Assembly (NCBI GenBank): GCA_028280615.1
Contig: JANQLK010000057.1
Span: 124,001-188,000 of the forward strand
Direction: 5' to 3'
Source of the DNA: Woeseiaceae bacterium
GTDB taxonomy: Bacteria; Pseudomonadota; Gammaproteobacteria; Steroidobacterales; Woeseiaceae
DNA: 64,000 nucleotides
Shown piece by piece: positions 1-10,485 of this stretch. The notes beneath the pieces were generated by a model. The model ran no database searches. It was not told the DNA's origin and saw only the letters and a list, made by a program, of their open reading frames with translations. Both the position numbers and the translations under genes were made by a program. The number at the start of each line of letters is the position of its first letter. Positions within the stretch are counted from its first letter, which is position 1.

Positions 1-77
1 CCTTTTACACGGGCAAGCAGAAGATCGTCGATTCGGGCGGTCGCGTAGACAAGTTCCGCAAGAAGTACGGCATGTAG
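1..77 (+). CDS. rpmE: 50S ribosomal protein bL31, C-terminal end (partial)
   Basis: The frame entering from the left edge reads FYTGKQKIVDSGG, then RVDKFRKKYGM and a TAG at 75-77. This is the conserved tail of ribosomal protein bL31, whose family has the same F-TGKQ-VD-GGRV-F ending. About 25 codons are inside the window; the zinc-binding part, if present, lies outside. It is a structural protein of the large ribosomal subunit. A GC-rich hairpin starts six bases after the stop. Confidence 0.88.
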   Translation, partial: FYTGKQKIVDSGGRVDKFRKKYGM

Positions 78-82
78 AAACA

Positions 83-106
83 TCGCCGGGGCTGCCGCCC
101 CGGCGA
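83..106 (+). terminator. GC-rich hairpin downstream of rpmE
   Basis: A perfect 10-bp stem (83-92 with 97-106) closes a TGCC tetraloop just after the rpmE stop. No T-run follows, so it is terminator-like rather than a canonical intrinsic terminator; it may instead protect the rpmE 3' end. Confidence 0.5.
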
Positions 107-180
107 CTCCACCGTGTGTCGCAGTCGCGGCACGGTGGGCCAGCCAAACGCGTCCCGTAACGTCCCGCTCGTGGGGTGTC

Positions 181-189
181 TGCTATGCT
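181..189 (+). promoter_or_regulatory. Possible extended -10 promoter element for gltA
   Basis: TGCTATGCT fits an extended -10 (TG-N-TATGCT) about 75 bases before the gltA start. No good -35 lies 16-18 bases upstream. The assignment is by eye only. Confidence 0.3.
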
Positions 190-263
190 CGTCGGCTGCG
201 TGCCGGTCTGTAACGCAGCCGCCAAAAGGCCGCGCGCACAACGTAACCAGTACGAGGAGAACA

Positions 264-1559
<1,296 letters not shown>

Positions 1560-1604
1560 CGTCTTCGACGATCGGCGCAAAACCGCAAGCTGGCGTCCTG
1601 TCTC

Positions 1605-2339
1605 GTGAATCGCTTTCTCGCGGCCGGCTTGTTTCATGCGCTGGCGCTCGCGCCGGGCTTCGCGGTCCACGCGCAGGCAATCGACACCAACCGGCCCGGG
1701 TTCTCGTTCACACCGGGCGTGGTCGGCAAGGGCACGTGGCAGGTCGAGACCGCCATCGACTTCGTGCAGAACGACAGCGACTCCGAAACGCTGTCCCTGC
1801 CCAACGCCGAGATTCGCTACGGCACGGGCGAGCGCGTCGAAGTCTTCGTCTCGTCGCTCGGCTGGGCCGAGGACGACAGCTTCGGCAGCAAGGCATCCGG
1901 TCTCACGGATCTCGCGGTCGGTACCAAGATCGCCGTCTCGGAGCCCGCTGCGGCTACGAAAACGGCCGTGCTCCTTCAGCTGTCCCTGCCGACGGGCGAC
2001 GATCGCTTCACGAGCGACAGCGTCGACCCGGCGGTCGCGTTCATCTGGACTCATAGCGGCCGTTTCAACCTGGCCGGCACGGCGAAACTCCGCGATGCGC
2101 CCGGCGGCTACCGCTTCGACAACGGCCTGAAGCTACCCTTCGCGATCGACGAGCGTCGCAGCTGGTTCGTCGAGTGGGAAGCCAACGTTCGCGAGGGACG
2201 CGGCAGCAGCCACTGGGCGAACGGCGGCTTCCAGTGGCTCATGCAGGACAACATCCAGATCGACCTGAACGCGGGCGTGGGCCTCAACGACCGCGCCGGC
2301 GACTATCGATTCGGCGTCGGGTTCTCGATCCGACCCTGA
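1605..2339 (+). CDS. Predicted outer-membrane beta-barrel protein (MetA/phenol-degradation-like family)
   Basis: This 244-residue protein starts with GTG and has a signal peptide that probably ends near residue 24 (AVHAQA). The mature part opens with IDTNRPGFSFTPG and consists of short alternating strands, typical of small beta-barrels in the Phenol_MetA_deg-like group. It ends in a beta-strand-like FGVGFSIRP, as expected for outer-membrane insertion. Substrate and role are unknown; some relatives are called putative transporters on weak grounds. It lies 45 bases after gltA with no clear terminator between them, so some read-through is possible. Confidence 0.72.
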   Translation: MNRFLAAGLFHALALAPGFAVHAQAIDTNRPGFSFTPGVVGKGTWQVETAIDFVQNDSDSETLSLPNAEIRYGTGERVEVFVSSLGWAEDDSFGSKASGLTDLAVGTKIAVSEPAAATKTAVLLQLSLPTGDDRFTSDSVDPAVAFIWTHSGRFNLAGTAKLRDAPGGYRFDNGLKLPFAIDERRSWFVEWEANVREGRGSSHWANGGFQWLMQDNIQIDLNAGVGLNDRAGDYRFGVGFSIRP

Positions 2340-2528
2340 CTGTCGTCTTACAGGCGGGCGTCACGGAGCCCTCAATCGGCTTTCGGTTCGCCGCTTCGGC
2401 CGACCATACATCCGATCGCAGCGCCGACGTGCTATCGTCGGTGAGCGCAGCATGGACACACACCGGTCACCAACCGCACCGGGTTCGCAGCTGATCAATC
2501 GACATCGAGCACCAAGGGAGTGGCGGTA

Positions 2529-3374
2529 GTGTCTTCTTTTTTCAGGTTCCCTCTGCGCCGCCGATCCCGACAATTCGTGCTACTCATCCTCGTGCACATG
2601 GGCTGTTTGGTCGCGTCTGGCCAGCTTTCGGCCAACGAGGCCGAGAGCAACGAAGAGCTTGCCATGCAGCTCGCCAATCCCATCGCGGCATTGGTCAGCG
2701 TGCCCTTCCAGCTCAATTACGACCAAGACATTGGATTGCGCGGGGAGGGCGAGCGCTGGACGCTGAATGTTCAGCCCGTGATTCCGATCGAGCTCAACGA
2801 GGACTGGAACCTCATCTCCCGGACCATTCTTCCTCTCATTACGCAAAGCGACATCGCGGCGGGCAGCGGGAGCCAGACCGGAACCGGCGACGCGGTCCAG
2901 AGTTTCTTTTTTTCGCCTGTCGCTCCCGTCAACGGCTGGATCGTGGGAGCCGGCCCCGTCTTCCTGCTTCCCACGGGTTCCGATGACCGGCTGACTGCCG
3001 ACAAATGGGGTGCCGGGCCGACCGGTGTTGCGCTGAAGCAGTCGGGCCCCTGGACCTACGGCGCGCTGGCGAATCACATCTGGTCCTTTGCGGGCGAGAG
3101 CAACCGGCCGGACGTGAATTCGACGTTTGTGCAGCCGTTCCTGTCCTACACGACGCCCACGGGAGTGACCTACACACTGCAGACCGAATCAACCTACAGC
3201 TGGGAAGACGACAGCTGGAACGTTCCGATCGCCGCCGTCGTTTCGAGGGTTTTCGCGATTGGCGAGCAACGCTTCAGTGTCGCCGGTGGTTTCCGCTACT
3301 ACGCGGAAAGCCCGATTTCCGGTCCGGACGGTCTCGGCGTGAGGCTCGTCTTTACCCTTCTGTTGCCGCGCTAG
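2529..3374 (+). CDS. Predicted outer-membrane beta-barrel protein
   Basis: Exported protein of about 281 residues. An Arg-rich N-region and hydrophobic stretch (RRRSRQFVLLILVHMG) are followed by likely cleavage after ASGQLSA. The rest is strand-rich, with NVQPVIPI, ISRTILPL and a terminal LGVRLVFTLLLPR. Proteins of this type are often mislabelled neuromedin U in databases; that name should not be taken as function. Of two in-frame GTG codons (2520 and 2529) I chose 2529, because AAGGGAG at 2514-2520 then has normal spacing. It follows a similar barrel gene, but no sequence relationship between the two is obvious. Confidence 0.7.
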   Translation: MSSFFRFPLRRRSRQFVLLILVHMGCLVASGQLSANEAESNEELAMQLANPIAALVSVPFQLNYDQDIGLRGEGERWTLNVQPVIPIELNEDWNLISRTILPLITQSDIAAGSGSQTGTGDAVQSFFFSPVAPVNGWIVGAGPVFLLPTGSDDRLTADKWGAGPTGVALKQSGPWTYGALANHIWSFAGESNRPDVNSTFVQPFLSYTTPTGVTYTLQTESTYSWEDDSWNVPIAAVVSRVFAIGEQRFSVAGGFRYYAESPISGPDGLGVRLVFTLLLPR

Positions 3375-3408
3375 TGTCCTGTCCATTCGTCTTCGCGAGG
3401 TAGCCCAA

Positions 3409-5124
3409 ATGTCCGTAAACCGCAGACACTTCATTCAATCCGGCGCGGCAACAGCGGCCGGGCTGGCGCTTTGGGGCTGCGGCGGCAGGCAGAAGCCGCC
3501 GGCCGTCTCGGCGACGACCGTGTTTCGAAACGGGATCGTCCTGCCCGTCGATGCCGGGTTCTCGCAGCACGCGGCGCTCGCAGTTCGCAATAACAAGGTG
3601 CTGGCGACGGGCGATGAAGCGGCCGTGATGTCGGCAGCAGGCCGCGGCGCCAAGGTCGTGGACCTCGACGGCCGTGTGATCCTGCCCGGCTTTATCGAGC
3701 CGCACATGCACTTCCTGTTGCTGGCGGGCTTCGGCCACGTCAGGGACATCGGGCCGTTCGAGTTCCCGACGTTCGAGGGCGCGCTGGCGGCCTTGCGCGA
3801 GATTCGCGCGTCGACACCTGAGGGTGAGTGGGTCATGGGCCGCCAGTTCGACCCGATCCTGCTCGAGCCAGAGCGTGAGCTGCTCGCGAGCGACATCGAC
3901 GAGGTCGTGCCCGACCGGCCCGTGTTCGTGCTGAACGCGTCGGGCCACATTGCCTACGTGAACAGCCTGGCCCTCGAACTCGCCGGCATCACCCGGGATA
4001 CGCCGGATCCCGAGGGCGCCGAGTTCGGCCGCAACGATGACGGCTCGCCCAACGGTGTGCTGTACGGGCCGGCCGCGCATCTTCCCGTCATGCTCGTCAA
4101 TCCGGGCATTACGAATCGCATGCAGAACGAGTTCGTCAGTGCCGGCCGGGAGGTAGGCGAGCAGGCAGCAACGCTCGGTATCACGACGCTATGCGACCAG
4201 GCGACCGGCGCACTGGCCGGCGCGTCGGAGCTCGAGTCCTACCGCGCCATGTACGAGGGTGACGCGATGAAGGCCCGAATCCGCGCCTACGTCTACAGCG
4301 AGGCAGGCGGCTGGGACGAGGCTGGGGTCAGGCCGTTTGACGGCGACGCCCTGATGCGCGTGGCTGGCTGGAAGATCGTGAGCGACGGATCCAACCAGGG
4401 CTTTACGGGCCGCCAGCGTGAGCCCTATTACACGCAGGATACGCTCGGCCTGTACTACGTGGCGCCCGATGCGCTGCGCGCGGCCGTGGCCGACCGGGCG
4501 GCCAGGGGCTGGCAGCTCTCGATTCACGGGAACGGCGATGCGGCGATCGACAGCATCCTCGATGCGATGGAGGCGGCCGCGGCGGCGGGGACAAATGTCA
4601 AGGCGCTGCGCCACCGCATCGAGCACTGCTCGATCCTGCACGACGAGCAAATCACTCGCATGCAGGCGCTCGGGATGGTGCCGAGCTTCCTGATCAACCA
4701 CGTGCACTTCTGGGGCCACGTCATGCGTGACAGCGTGTTCGGTCCCGACAAGGTGCAGCTCCTCGATCGCTGCAAGTCGGTGGAGGATGCGGGACTCAAC
4801 TGGGTGATGCACACCGACGCGCCGGTTTCTCCGCTGGGCTCCCTGCACAAGCTCAGGGTCGCGGTCACAAGGGACCTGTGGAAAGAACCCGACACGATTC
4901 TCGCGCCAGGCGAACGGGTCAGCGTGGAATCCGCCATTCGGTCGATAACGCGAGATGCTGCGTGGGCATGCCACTCCGAGCACGAGATCGGCAGCCTCGA
5001 GCCGGGCAAGTTCGCCGATCTCGTCGTGCTGGAGGACGACCCTCGCGCAGTCGAGCCCTCGACGATTTCAGACATCGCCGTGAGCGAAACCTGGATGAAC
5101 GGAAGACGCGTATTCGGCGGCTAG
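3409..5124 (+). CDS. Exported metal-dependent amidohydrolase (YtcJ / Amidohydro_3-like)
   Basis: A 571-residue member of the amidohydrolase superfamily, hydrolysing C-N or similar bonds with a divalent metal; substrate unknown. The metal-site motif is the HMH at residues 99-101 (FIEPHMHF). Later landmarks are SIHGNGDAAIDS, HRIEHCSI and the HTDAP loop, and the C-terminal metal-independent fold ends in LEPGKFADLVVL. The N-terminus has a twin-arginine-like RRHFIQ and a lipobox-like LWGC (Cys24), suggesting Tat export and possibly lipid anchoring. It is convergent with the next gene, with six bases between the stops. Confidence 0.88.
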   Translation: MSVNRRHFIQSGAATAAGLALWGCGGRQKPPAVSATTVFRNGIVLPVDAGFSQHAALAVRNNKVLATGDEAAVMSAAGRGAKVVDLDGRVILPGFIEPHMHFLLLAGFGHVRDIGPFEFPTFEGALAALREIRASTPEGEWVMGRQFDPILLEPERELLASDIDEVVPDRPVFVLNASGHIAYVNSLALELAGITRDTPDPEGAEFGRNDDGSPNGVLYGPAAHLPVMLVNPGITNRMQNEFVSAGREVGEQAATLGITTLCDQATGALAGASELESYRAMYEGDAMKARIRAYVYSEAGGWDEAGVRPFDGDALMRVAGWKIVSDGSNQGFTGRQREPYYTQDTLGLYYVAPDALRAAVADRAARGWQLSIHGNGDAAIDSILDAMEAAAAAGTNVKALRHRIEHCSILHDEQITRMQALGMVPSFLINHVHFWGHVMRDSVFGPDKVQLLDRCKSVEDAGLNWVMHTDAPVSPLGSLHKLRVAVTRDLWKEPDTILAPGERVSVESAIRSITRDAAWACHSEHEIGSLEPGKFADLVVLEDDPRAVEPSTISDIAVSETWMNGRRVFGG

Positions 5125-5130
5125 TGCCTG

Positions 5131-5733
5131 CTACAGCAGCTCAGTCACGCGCTTCACGTCCGCGCGCTCCATCGGCTTGCCGTCGACCGGGCTCAGCGGT
5201 GCCTGGCGGATTCCGTCGACCGGGAAGACGGTTGCCTGGATATGCGCGCTGGCATAGGGGAATTCGAAGCCCGCATAGGTTTCGCTTCGGCCGCGTCGCA
5301 TCCTGAGCCGTCGCTCGTAAGCGCGGTAGGCAATGTCGCGCGTGGACAGCAGCGCCGGCACGGCCTCGATGCTGTCGGAGAAAACGTGCAGGTTGACCGC
5401 GGAATTGTCGTCGGCCGTGCCTGTCAGCACGGGGCCGACGAGACGGGGCGAAAAGACCTTGAGGATATCCATCGCCCTGAGTGCCACCTCACGCAGGCTG
5501 CGCAAGAGGTCCGCGTGCACTTCGCCGCCGAACAGCTGATGGTGTTCCTCCAGGGCGCGCTCGATTTCGGCGTTACCCGGCAGGGAACCGCGGGTCGTCA
5601 TACCCAGCCGCTCGGCGGCCTTGATCTTCGCAACGCGATAGTCGCGCACACCGTGATTGACGATGATGCGCGCGGCCTCCTGTGCGACGACGCGTCGCGC
5701 TCGCTCGTTGCCGTTTGCGGATTTCCTGGGCAT
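5131..5733 (-). CDS. Conserved protein, possible nucleotidyltransferase-like fold
   Basis: A cytoplasmic 200-residue protein without signal or membrane segment. The first third is a basic helical region (RVAKIKAAERLGM); the second half contains GPVLTGTADDNSAVNLH, a strand/turn pattern recalling nucleotidyltransferase folds, and ends in APLSPVDGKPMERAD. I recall uncharacterised proteobacterial homologues with the same blocks, but no proven activity. The ATG at 5733 is preceded on the minus strand by GAGG. It lies 31 bases downstream of ponA on the same strand and is probably co-transcribed. Confidence 0.72.
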   Translation of the reverse strand: MPRKSANGNERARRVVAQEAARIIVNHGVRDYRVAKIKAAERLGMTTRGSLPGNAEIERALEEHHQLFGGEVHADLLRSLREVALRAMDILKVFSPRLVGPVLTGTADDNSAVNLHVFSDSIEAVPALLSTRDIAYRAYERRLRMRRGRSETYAGFEFPYASAHIQATVFPVDGIRQAPLSPVDGKPMERADVKRVTELL

Positions 5734-5764
5734 TGCTACCTCGCTCGGCCGATGACCGCCGCTA

Positions 5765-8410
5765 TCAGAACAGGGACTCGGGCTCTTCTTCTTCCTCTTC
5801 GCCGTCGATCGGGTCTTCCTCGATGCTGTCGAACACCGACGGCAGCTCCTCGACGTCTTCGCACTCGGGCACGCTGCCGACGCGGAACACCTCGAACATC
5901 GTATTGGTCTCGCCGGCGCGCGCCGGGCAGCCGGTCTCACGATTGATCTTCTGCGTGACGATGCCTTCGGGCATCGGCATCTCGTGGTTGGGCAGCCCGT
6001 CGAGCGCGATGCGCGAGTACTCCACCCAGATCGGCAGCGCCGTGCGCGAACCCTCTTCCCCGGGCCCGAGCGGCAGGTCGTCGTCATAGCCGACCCAGAC
6101 GATCGTCGCGAGGTCCGAATTGAAGCCGCCGAACCACGCGTCACGCCGGTCGTTCGACGTACCCGTCTTGCCGGACAGGTCGGTGCGGCCTAGCGCGCGT
6201 GCGCGGCGGCCGGTTCCGCGCATGATGACGTCGCGCATCATGTCCTGAACGATGTAGACGTTCTGCACCGGGATTGCGCGCGGGACGGCGTTGATCGCCG
6301 CGAATACGTCGGGTGCCTCGCTAGCATCCGGGCGATAGCTCAGGGCCCGGTCGGCCATGTCGAGCAGCGACTGTTCCTCTGGGCTTACGGTGATCTCGGG
6401 TTCGCTGGCCTCCGCACTCGTGTACAGCAAGTCGTCGGGCGTCGCTCGCCGCGCTCTGAGGCGCTCGGCGTCGTCCGGAGTGGCGACGCACGCCTCGCAG
6501 GCGACGACGGGATCGGCGCGGTGGAGGGTCTCGCCTTCGGGCCCGTAGATCGCATCGATGACGTAGGGCTTCACGGGGAAACCGCCGTTTGCGAGCGTCG
6601 CGTAGCCCTGCACCATGTCGAGCGGCGATGCCGCGCCGCCGCCCAGCGCCAGCGAGCCGTTGCGGGGCAGGGCGGCGTCGCCGAAACCGAACTTCCTTAT
6701 ATGCTCGATTGCGTTGCCGATACGCGTGTTATAGAGAAGCAGCCGTACCGACACGAGGTTCATCGAACGAGTCAACGCCTCCCGCAGCCGCGTCGGGCCG
6801 TAGAAACGTCCCGAGTAGTTGAGCGGCCGCCAATCCTTCTCGAGCTCGGACGACCGGATCACGACCGGTGAGTCGTCGACGACCGTCGCCGCGGTGTTGC
6901 CGGCTTCGAGCGCGGCGGAGTAGATGAACGGCTTGAAGGCCGAGCCCGGCTGGCGTGCGGTCTGGGTTACGCGGTTGAACTTGCTGGTCGCGAAATCGAA
7001 GCCGCCGGCCAGGCTCGTAATCGCGCCGTCGCCGGGGTCCATCGAAACGAGCGCGCCCTGCGCCTCGGGCGCCTGACCGAGCGCCCAGTACCCGGCCTCG
7101 GTCGGCATGACGAACACGACATCACCCGCTGCCAGCACGTCGGCTGCGGATTCCGGGGCCGGCCCGCTCGTTTCGCGGTCGATGAACGGCTTCGCCCACG
7201 ACATGCCCTTCCAGGGCAGCACGTCCGTGATCCCGTTGTTGAATACGATATCGGCCGTGTTGTCTTCGTTGACCGCCGTGACGAGTGCGACCTCGAGACC
7301 GCCCGGCGCGTACCGGTCCAGCTCGTTCAGGATTTCGACCGGCCATTGAGGAACCGGCGTCTGCAGAAGATCCGCCGGCACGTCGACGCTCGCGAGCGGG
7401 CCGCGATATCCGCGCCGACGCGTGAACTCCAGGAGGCCGTTCTGCAGTGCATAGTTGGCGGCGCGCTGCTGGCGGGAATCGAGCGTCGTGACGACCTGGT
7501 AGCCGGCTGAGTAGGTTTCCTCGCCGTAGCGCTCGAGCATCTCGCGGCGAACCATCTCGGCGACATACCCGGCTTCGAGTTCCACGGCCGTGCCGTACAG
7601 CTCGGACTCCATCGGCCAGGCCATTGCCTCTTCGTACTGCCGCTCATCGACATAGTCCAGGCTCAGCATGCGGCCGAGCACGTAGCTCCGCCGGACCTCG
7701 GCATTGGCTGCCGAGCGTACCGGGTTGTAGCGCGACGGCGCCGGCAGGACGCCCGCGAGCGTGGCGGCCTCGGCAACGTTCAGCGCCTGAAGCGGCTTGT
7801 TGAAGTAGACCTGGGCGGCGGCCGCGACGCCGTAAGCCCGCTGGCCGAAGAACATCCTGTTGAGGAACAGCGCCATGATCTGTTCCTTGCTGAATTCCTG
7901 CTCGATTTTCCAGGCGAGAAACGCCTCTCGAATCTTGCGCGTGAACAGCCGCTCGCGAGTCAGGAAGTAGTCGCGGGCGAGCTGCTGCGTGAGCGTCGAG
8001 CCGCCCGCCTGCACGTCGCCCGTCGTGACGAGCTGCATGACGGCCCTCAGGACGCCGATGTAGTCGACACCCGGATGTTCGAAGAAGCGCCGGTCCTCGG
8101 CCGCGATGAATGCGTGCACGACGTGCTCGGGTACGTCGTCGTAGGTCACGAGAATGCGCCGCCGCTCGCCGATCTCGGATACCAGCCGGCCATCGCGGCT
8201 GTAGATCCTCAGGGGAATCTGCAGCGGAATCTCGCGAATCGTCTTCGCTTCAGGCAGCCCCGGCGCGACATAGTAGTAAGCTCCGATGACCGCCGCGACG
8301 CCGCCGATCGTCGCTGCGCCGCCCAGTCCGATCAGTACGATCAGAACCTTAAGCCAGCTTCGGCTCGACTTGTGAACCGTGTCTTGGCCGCTTGTCCGCT
8401 TCTTTTGCAT
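5765..8410 (-). CDS. mrcA: Penicillin-binding protein 1A (bifunctional transglycosylase/transpeptidase)
   Basis: Also called ponA. It polymerises lipid II glycan strands and cross-links peptides at the periplasmic face of the inner membrane. The 881 residues contain one N-terminal membrane anchor (about 20-48), a GT51 domain with catalytic Glu105 in AAEDRRFFEHPG and GGSTLTQQLARDYFL, and a transpeptidase domain. The latter has Ser490 in SAFK (490-493), SMN (549-551) and KTGT from 748. The region between the domains (about 335-445) fits the OB-like insert of class A PBP1A. The C-terminus is strongly acidic (EEDPIDGEEEEEE). It is divergent from pilM across a 442-base gap, an arrangement widely conserved in gammaproteobacteria. 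Confidence 0.97.
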   Translation of the reverse strand: MQKKRTSGQDTVHKSSRSWLKVLIVLIGLGGAATIGGVAAVIGAYYYVAPGLPEAKTIREIPLQIPLRIYSRDGRLVSEIGERRRILVTYDDVPEHVVHAFIAAEDRRFFEHPGVDYIGVLRAVMQLVTTGDVQAGGSTLTQQLARDYFLTRERLFTRKIREAFLAWKIEQEFSKEQIMALFLNRMFFGQRAYGVAAAAQVYFNKPLQALNVAEAATLAGVLPAPSRYNPVRSAANAEVRRSYVLGRMLSLDYVDERQYEEAMAWPMESELYGTAVELEAGYVAEMVRREMLERYGEETYSAGYQVVTTLDSRQQRAANYALQNGLLEFTRRRGYRGPLASVDVPADLLQTPVPQWPVEILNELDRYAPGGLEVALVTAVNEDNTADIVFNNGITDVLPWKGMSWAKPFIDRETSGPAPESAADVLAAGDVVFVMPTEAGYWALGQAPEAQGALVSMDPGDGAITSLAGGFDFATSKFNRVTQTARQPGSAFKPFIYSAALEAGNTAATVVDDSPVVIRSSELEKDWRPLNYSGRFYGPTRLREALTRSMNLVSVRLLLYNTRIGNAIEHIRKFGFGDAALPRNGSLALGGGAASPLDMVQGYATLANGGFPVKPYVIDAIYGPEGETLHRADPVVACEACVATPDDAERLRARRATPDDLLYTSAEASEPEITVSPEEQSLLDMADRALSYRPDASEAPDVFAAINAVPRAIPVQNVYIVQDMMRDVIMRGTGRRARALGRTDLSGKTGTSNDRRDAWFGGFNSDLATIVWVGYDDDLPLGPGEEGSRTALPIWVEYSRIALDGLPNHEMPMPEGIVTQKINRETGCPARAGETNTMFEVFRVGSVPECEDVEELPSVFDSIEEDPIDGEEEEEEPESLF

Positions 8411-8852
8411 AGTCGCTAAAGATAATGGCTAAAGAGTTCGGGAGCGTCGATTCCTGCTCGACAGCTACTACTATTAGTAAAAAAGGCAGACCGTAGGTAG
8501 ATAAACGTCGTCTCGGGTCAGAATGGTGCAGAGATTGTGGCAATCCGGTGGCAGCGTTGCCGGCAGGCTCCCCCAAGAGACCTATTGCCCAGGCGCGGGC
8601 GGGTGCCGGCACGGCGCCGATGATAGCCACCCGGAGGGCGGCGTCGCAACGGCAGGAGTCGCGGATACAGGTCTCGGTTGCAGTAGAGGACCAGTTCACG
8701 GACCCGCCGCTTGCAGGCACGTACCATGCATTCCTTGTGATCGTGAACGCAGTCACGTTTTATTTAACATTTTATTGATATATAGTTGAAACGATTTGCT
8801 CAAAAACAACCTAAAATCTGTTTGCAACTCACCGACTTAGAAGGGAAAAACA
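8411..8852. other. Intergenic region between divergent mrcA and pilM
   Basis: These 442 bases must carry the promoters for mrcA (leftward) and the pil operon (rightward). The two ends are AT-rich (about 8460-8510 and 8750-8825) and flank a GC-rich core (about 8520-8740). An 11-base palindrome with a central T lies at 8469-8479 on the mrcA side. Short open frames cross the core on both strands but match nothing I know. The pilM ribosome site AAGGGA is at 8841-8846. I could not settle on a -35/-10 pair. Confidence 0.55.
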
Positions 8853-9914
8853 GTGTTGTTCGGAAAGAAATCCCAGCCCCTTTTGGGCCTCGATATCACG
8901 ACTTCGTCGGTGAAGCTGATTGAGCTGTCGCAGAGCGGAAAACGCTACCGTGTCGAGTCCTATTCGGCGGAGCCGACACCACCCAGTTCGGTCAGCGAAA
9001 AAGCGATCGTGGACGCCAAGGCCGTCGGCGAGGCGATTCGCCGCGCGGTCAAACGCGCCGGTGCCAAGGCCACCGACGTCGCCGTCGCCATCAGCGGCGA
9101 CGCGGCCATCACCAAGATCATACAGATGCCCGCGAGCCTCTCCGAGCGGGACCTCGAAGGCCAGGTGGAAATCCAGGCAGACCAGTACATTCCCTTCCCG
9201 ATGGAGGAGGTCAGTTTCGACTACGAGGTCGTCGGCCCCAATGAGAAGGACCCCGAGCTCATGGACGTGCTGCTGGTCGCCACGCGTACCGAGAACGTCG
9301 ACCAGCGTCAGGCTGCCGTCTCGGCGGCCGGCCTTCAGGCGCAGGTCGTCGACGTCGAGGCGTTCGCCCTCGAAAACGCCTGCCAGCTCCTGAGCCACCA
9401 GATTCCGGACGGCGGTATGGGCCAGTCGGTCGCCGTCGTCGATATCGGCGCGTCGACCACGACGTTTTCGGTGCTGCAGGATCTCAAAGTCATTTACACG
9501 CGTGACTTCGCCTTTGGCGGCCAGCAGCTGACCGAGGAAATCATGCGCACTTACGGCCTGTCGATGGAAGACGCCGGCCGCGCCAAAAAGCAGGGCGGCC
9601 TGCCGTCGAACTACCAGCCCGAGGTCCTCGAACCGTTCATCGACGACATGACCCAGCAGGTCAGCCGTTCGCTGCAGTTCTATCTCGCGTCGGGCGGCGG
9701 CCGCGAGCAGCCGGACATGATTCTGGTCTGCGGCGGCAGCGCCAACATCCCGGGAATCGCGGACGTCATCTCGAGCCGCGTCGGTATTCCGACCGAAGTC
9801 GGCGATCCGCTCGGCCAGATGAAGATTTCGTCCAAAGCCAAATCACAGGGTGTACAAAAGGATGCCACGGCGCTCCTGACCGCTTGCGGCCTTGCCCTGA
9901 GGAGCTTCGACTGA
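8853..9914 (+). CDS. pilM: Type IV pilus assembly protein PilM
   Basis: Actin-like cytoplasmic ATPase fold that binds the PilN N-terminus and couples the inner-membrane PilNO complex to the pilus motor. The 353-residue protein opens with FGKKSQPLLGLDITTSSVKL, the phosphate-1 region of the actin fold. It then has VAVVDIGASTTTF (phosphate 2) and ILVCGGSANIPG (adenosine loop). It starts with GTG at 8853, supported by AAGGGA seven bases upstream. First gene of pilMNOPQ; one base separates it from pilN. Confidence 0.96.
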   Translation: MLFGKKSQPLLGLDITTSSVKLIELSQSGKRYRVESYSAEPTPPSSVSEKAIVDAKAVGEAIRRAVKRAGAKATDVAVAISGDAAITKIIQMPASLSERDLEGQVEIQADQYIPFPMEEVSFDYEVVGPNEKDPELMDVLLVATRTENVDQRQAAVSAAGLQAQVVDVEAFALENACQLLSHQIPDGGMGQSVAVVDIGASTTTFSVLQDLKVIYTRDFAFGGQQLTEEIMRTYGLSMEDAGRAKKQGGLPSNYQPEVLEPFIDDMTQQVSRSLQFYLASGGGREQPDMILVCGGSANIPGIADVISSRVGIPTEVGDPLGQMKISSKAKSQGVQKDATALLTACGLALRSFD

Positions 9915-9915
9915 C

Positions 9916-10485
9916 ATGCCACGCATTAACCTATTGCCATGGCGCGAGGAAGAGCGCAAACGGCGTCAATACGAGTTCGGTGTCGCCATGGGAGGTGCCG
10001 TGGTCGCGGCGATCGCCGTCGTCATGGTGACGATGTTCGCGTTCTCGCAGATGATCTCGGCGCAGCAGGCGCGAAACAATCGCCTGACGGCGGAAATCGC
10101 CGAGATTCAGAAGAGTATCGAAGAGATCGACAACCTCGAACGGCAGAAAGAGCGGCTGCTCGCGCGCATGGAAATCATCGATCAGCTGCAGAAAAGCCGT
10201 CCCGAGGTAGTTCACCTGTTTGACGAGCTCGTTCGCCAGCTTCCGGAAGGTGTCTACCTGACCGGGCTCAGGCAGACGGGCAGCCGGGTCGAACTGCGCG
10301 GGGTCGCGCAGTCGAGCACGCGAGTTTCAGCGCTGATGCGTCAGCTCGACGCATCGGAGTGGCTCGCGGACCCGGAGGTCGAGCGCGTGGAAACGACGAG
10401 TGACGGCGCGCAGCGGCAGGCCGAGTTCATCGTCTACCTGCGCCAGGCGCGCCCGGGTGAAGAAGGCATGGAGGACGCGGGATGA
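9916..10485 (+). CDS. pilN: Type IV pilus inner-membrane protein PilN
   Basis: Bitopic inner-membrane protein of 189 residues. The cytoplasmic N-terminus MPRINLLPWREEERKRRQ carries the INLLPWR motif that docks into PilM. One transmembrane helix follows (about 22-43), then a coiled coil rich in Glu/Gln/Arg (about 50-95) and a periplasmic ferredoxin-like domain that pairs with PilO. The stop overlaps the pilO start by four bases, implying translational coupling. Confidence 0.95.
   Translation: MPRINLLPWREEERKRRQYEFGVAMGGAVVAAIAVVMVTMFAFSQMISAQQARNNRLTAEIAEIQKSIEEIDNLERQKERLLARMEIIDQLQKSRPEVVHLFDELVRQLPEGVYLTGLRQTGSRVELRGVAQSSTRVSALMRQLDASEWLADPEVERVETTSDGAQRQAEFIVYLRQARPGEEGMEDAG

Noticed and set aside
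2529..3374. Neuromedin U annotation
   Set aside because: Database label for this barrel family with no biological basis in bacteria.
8518..8778. Small genes in the mrcA-pilM gap
   Set aside because: Short frames on both strands, no ribosome sites, no recognisable sequence.
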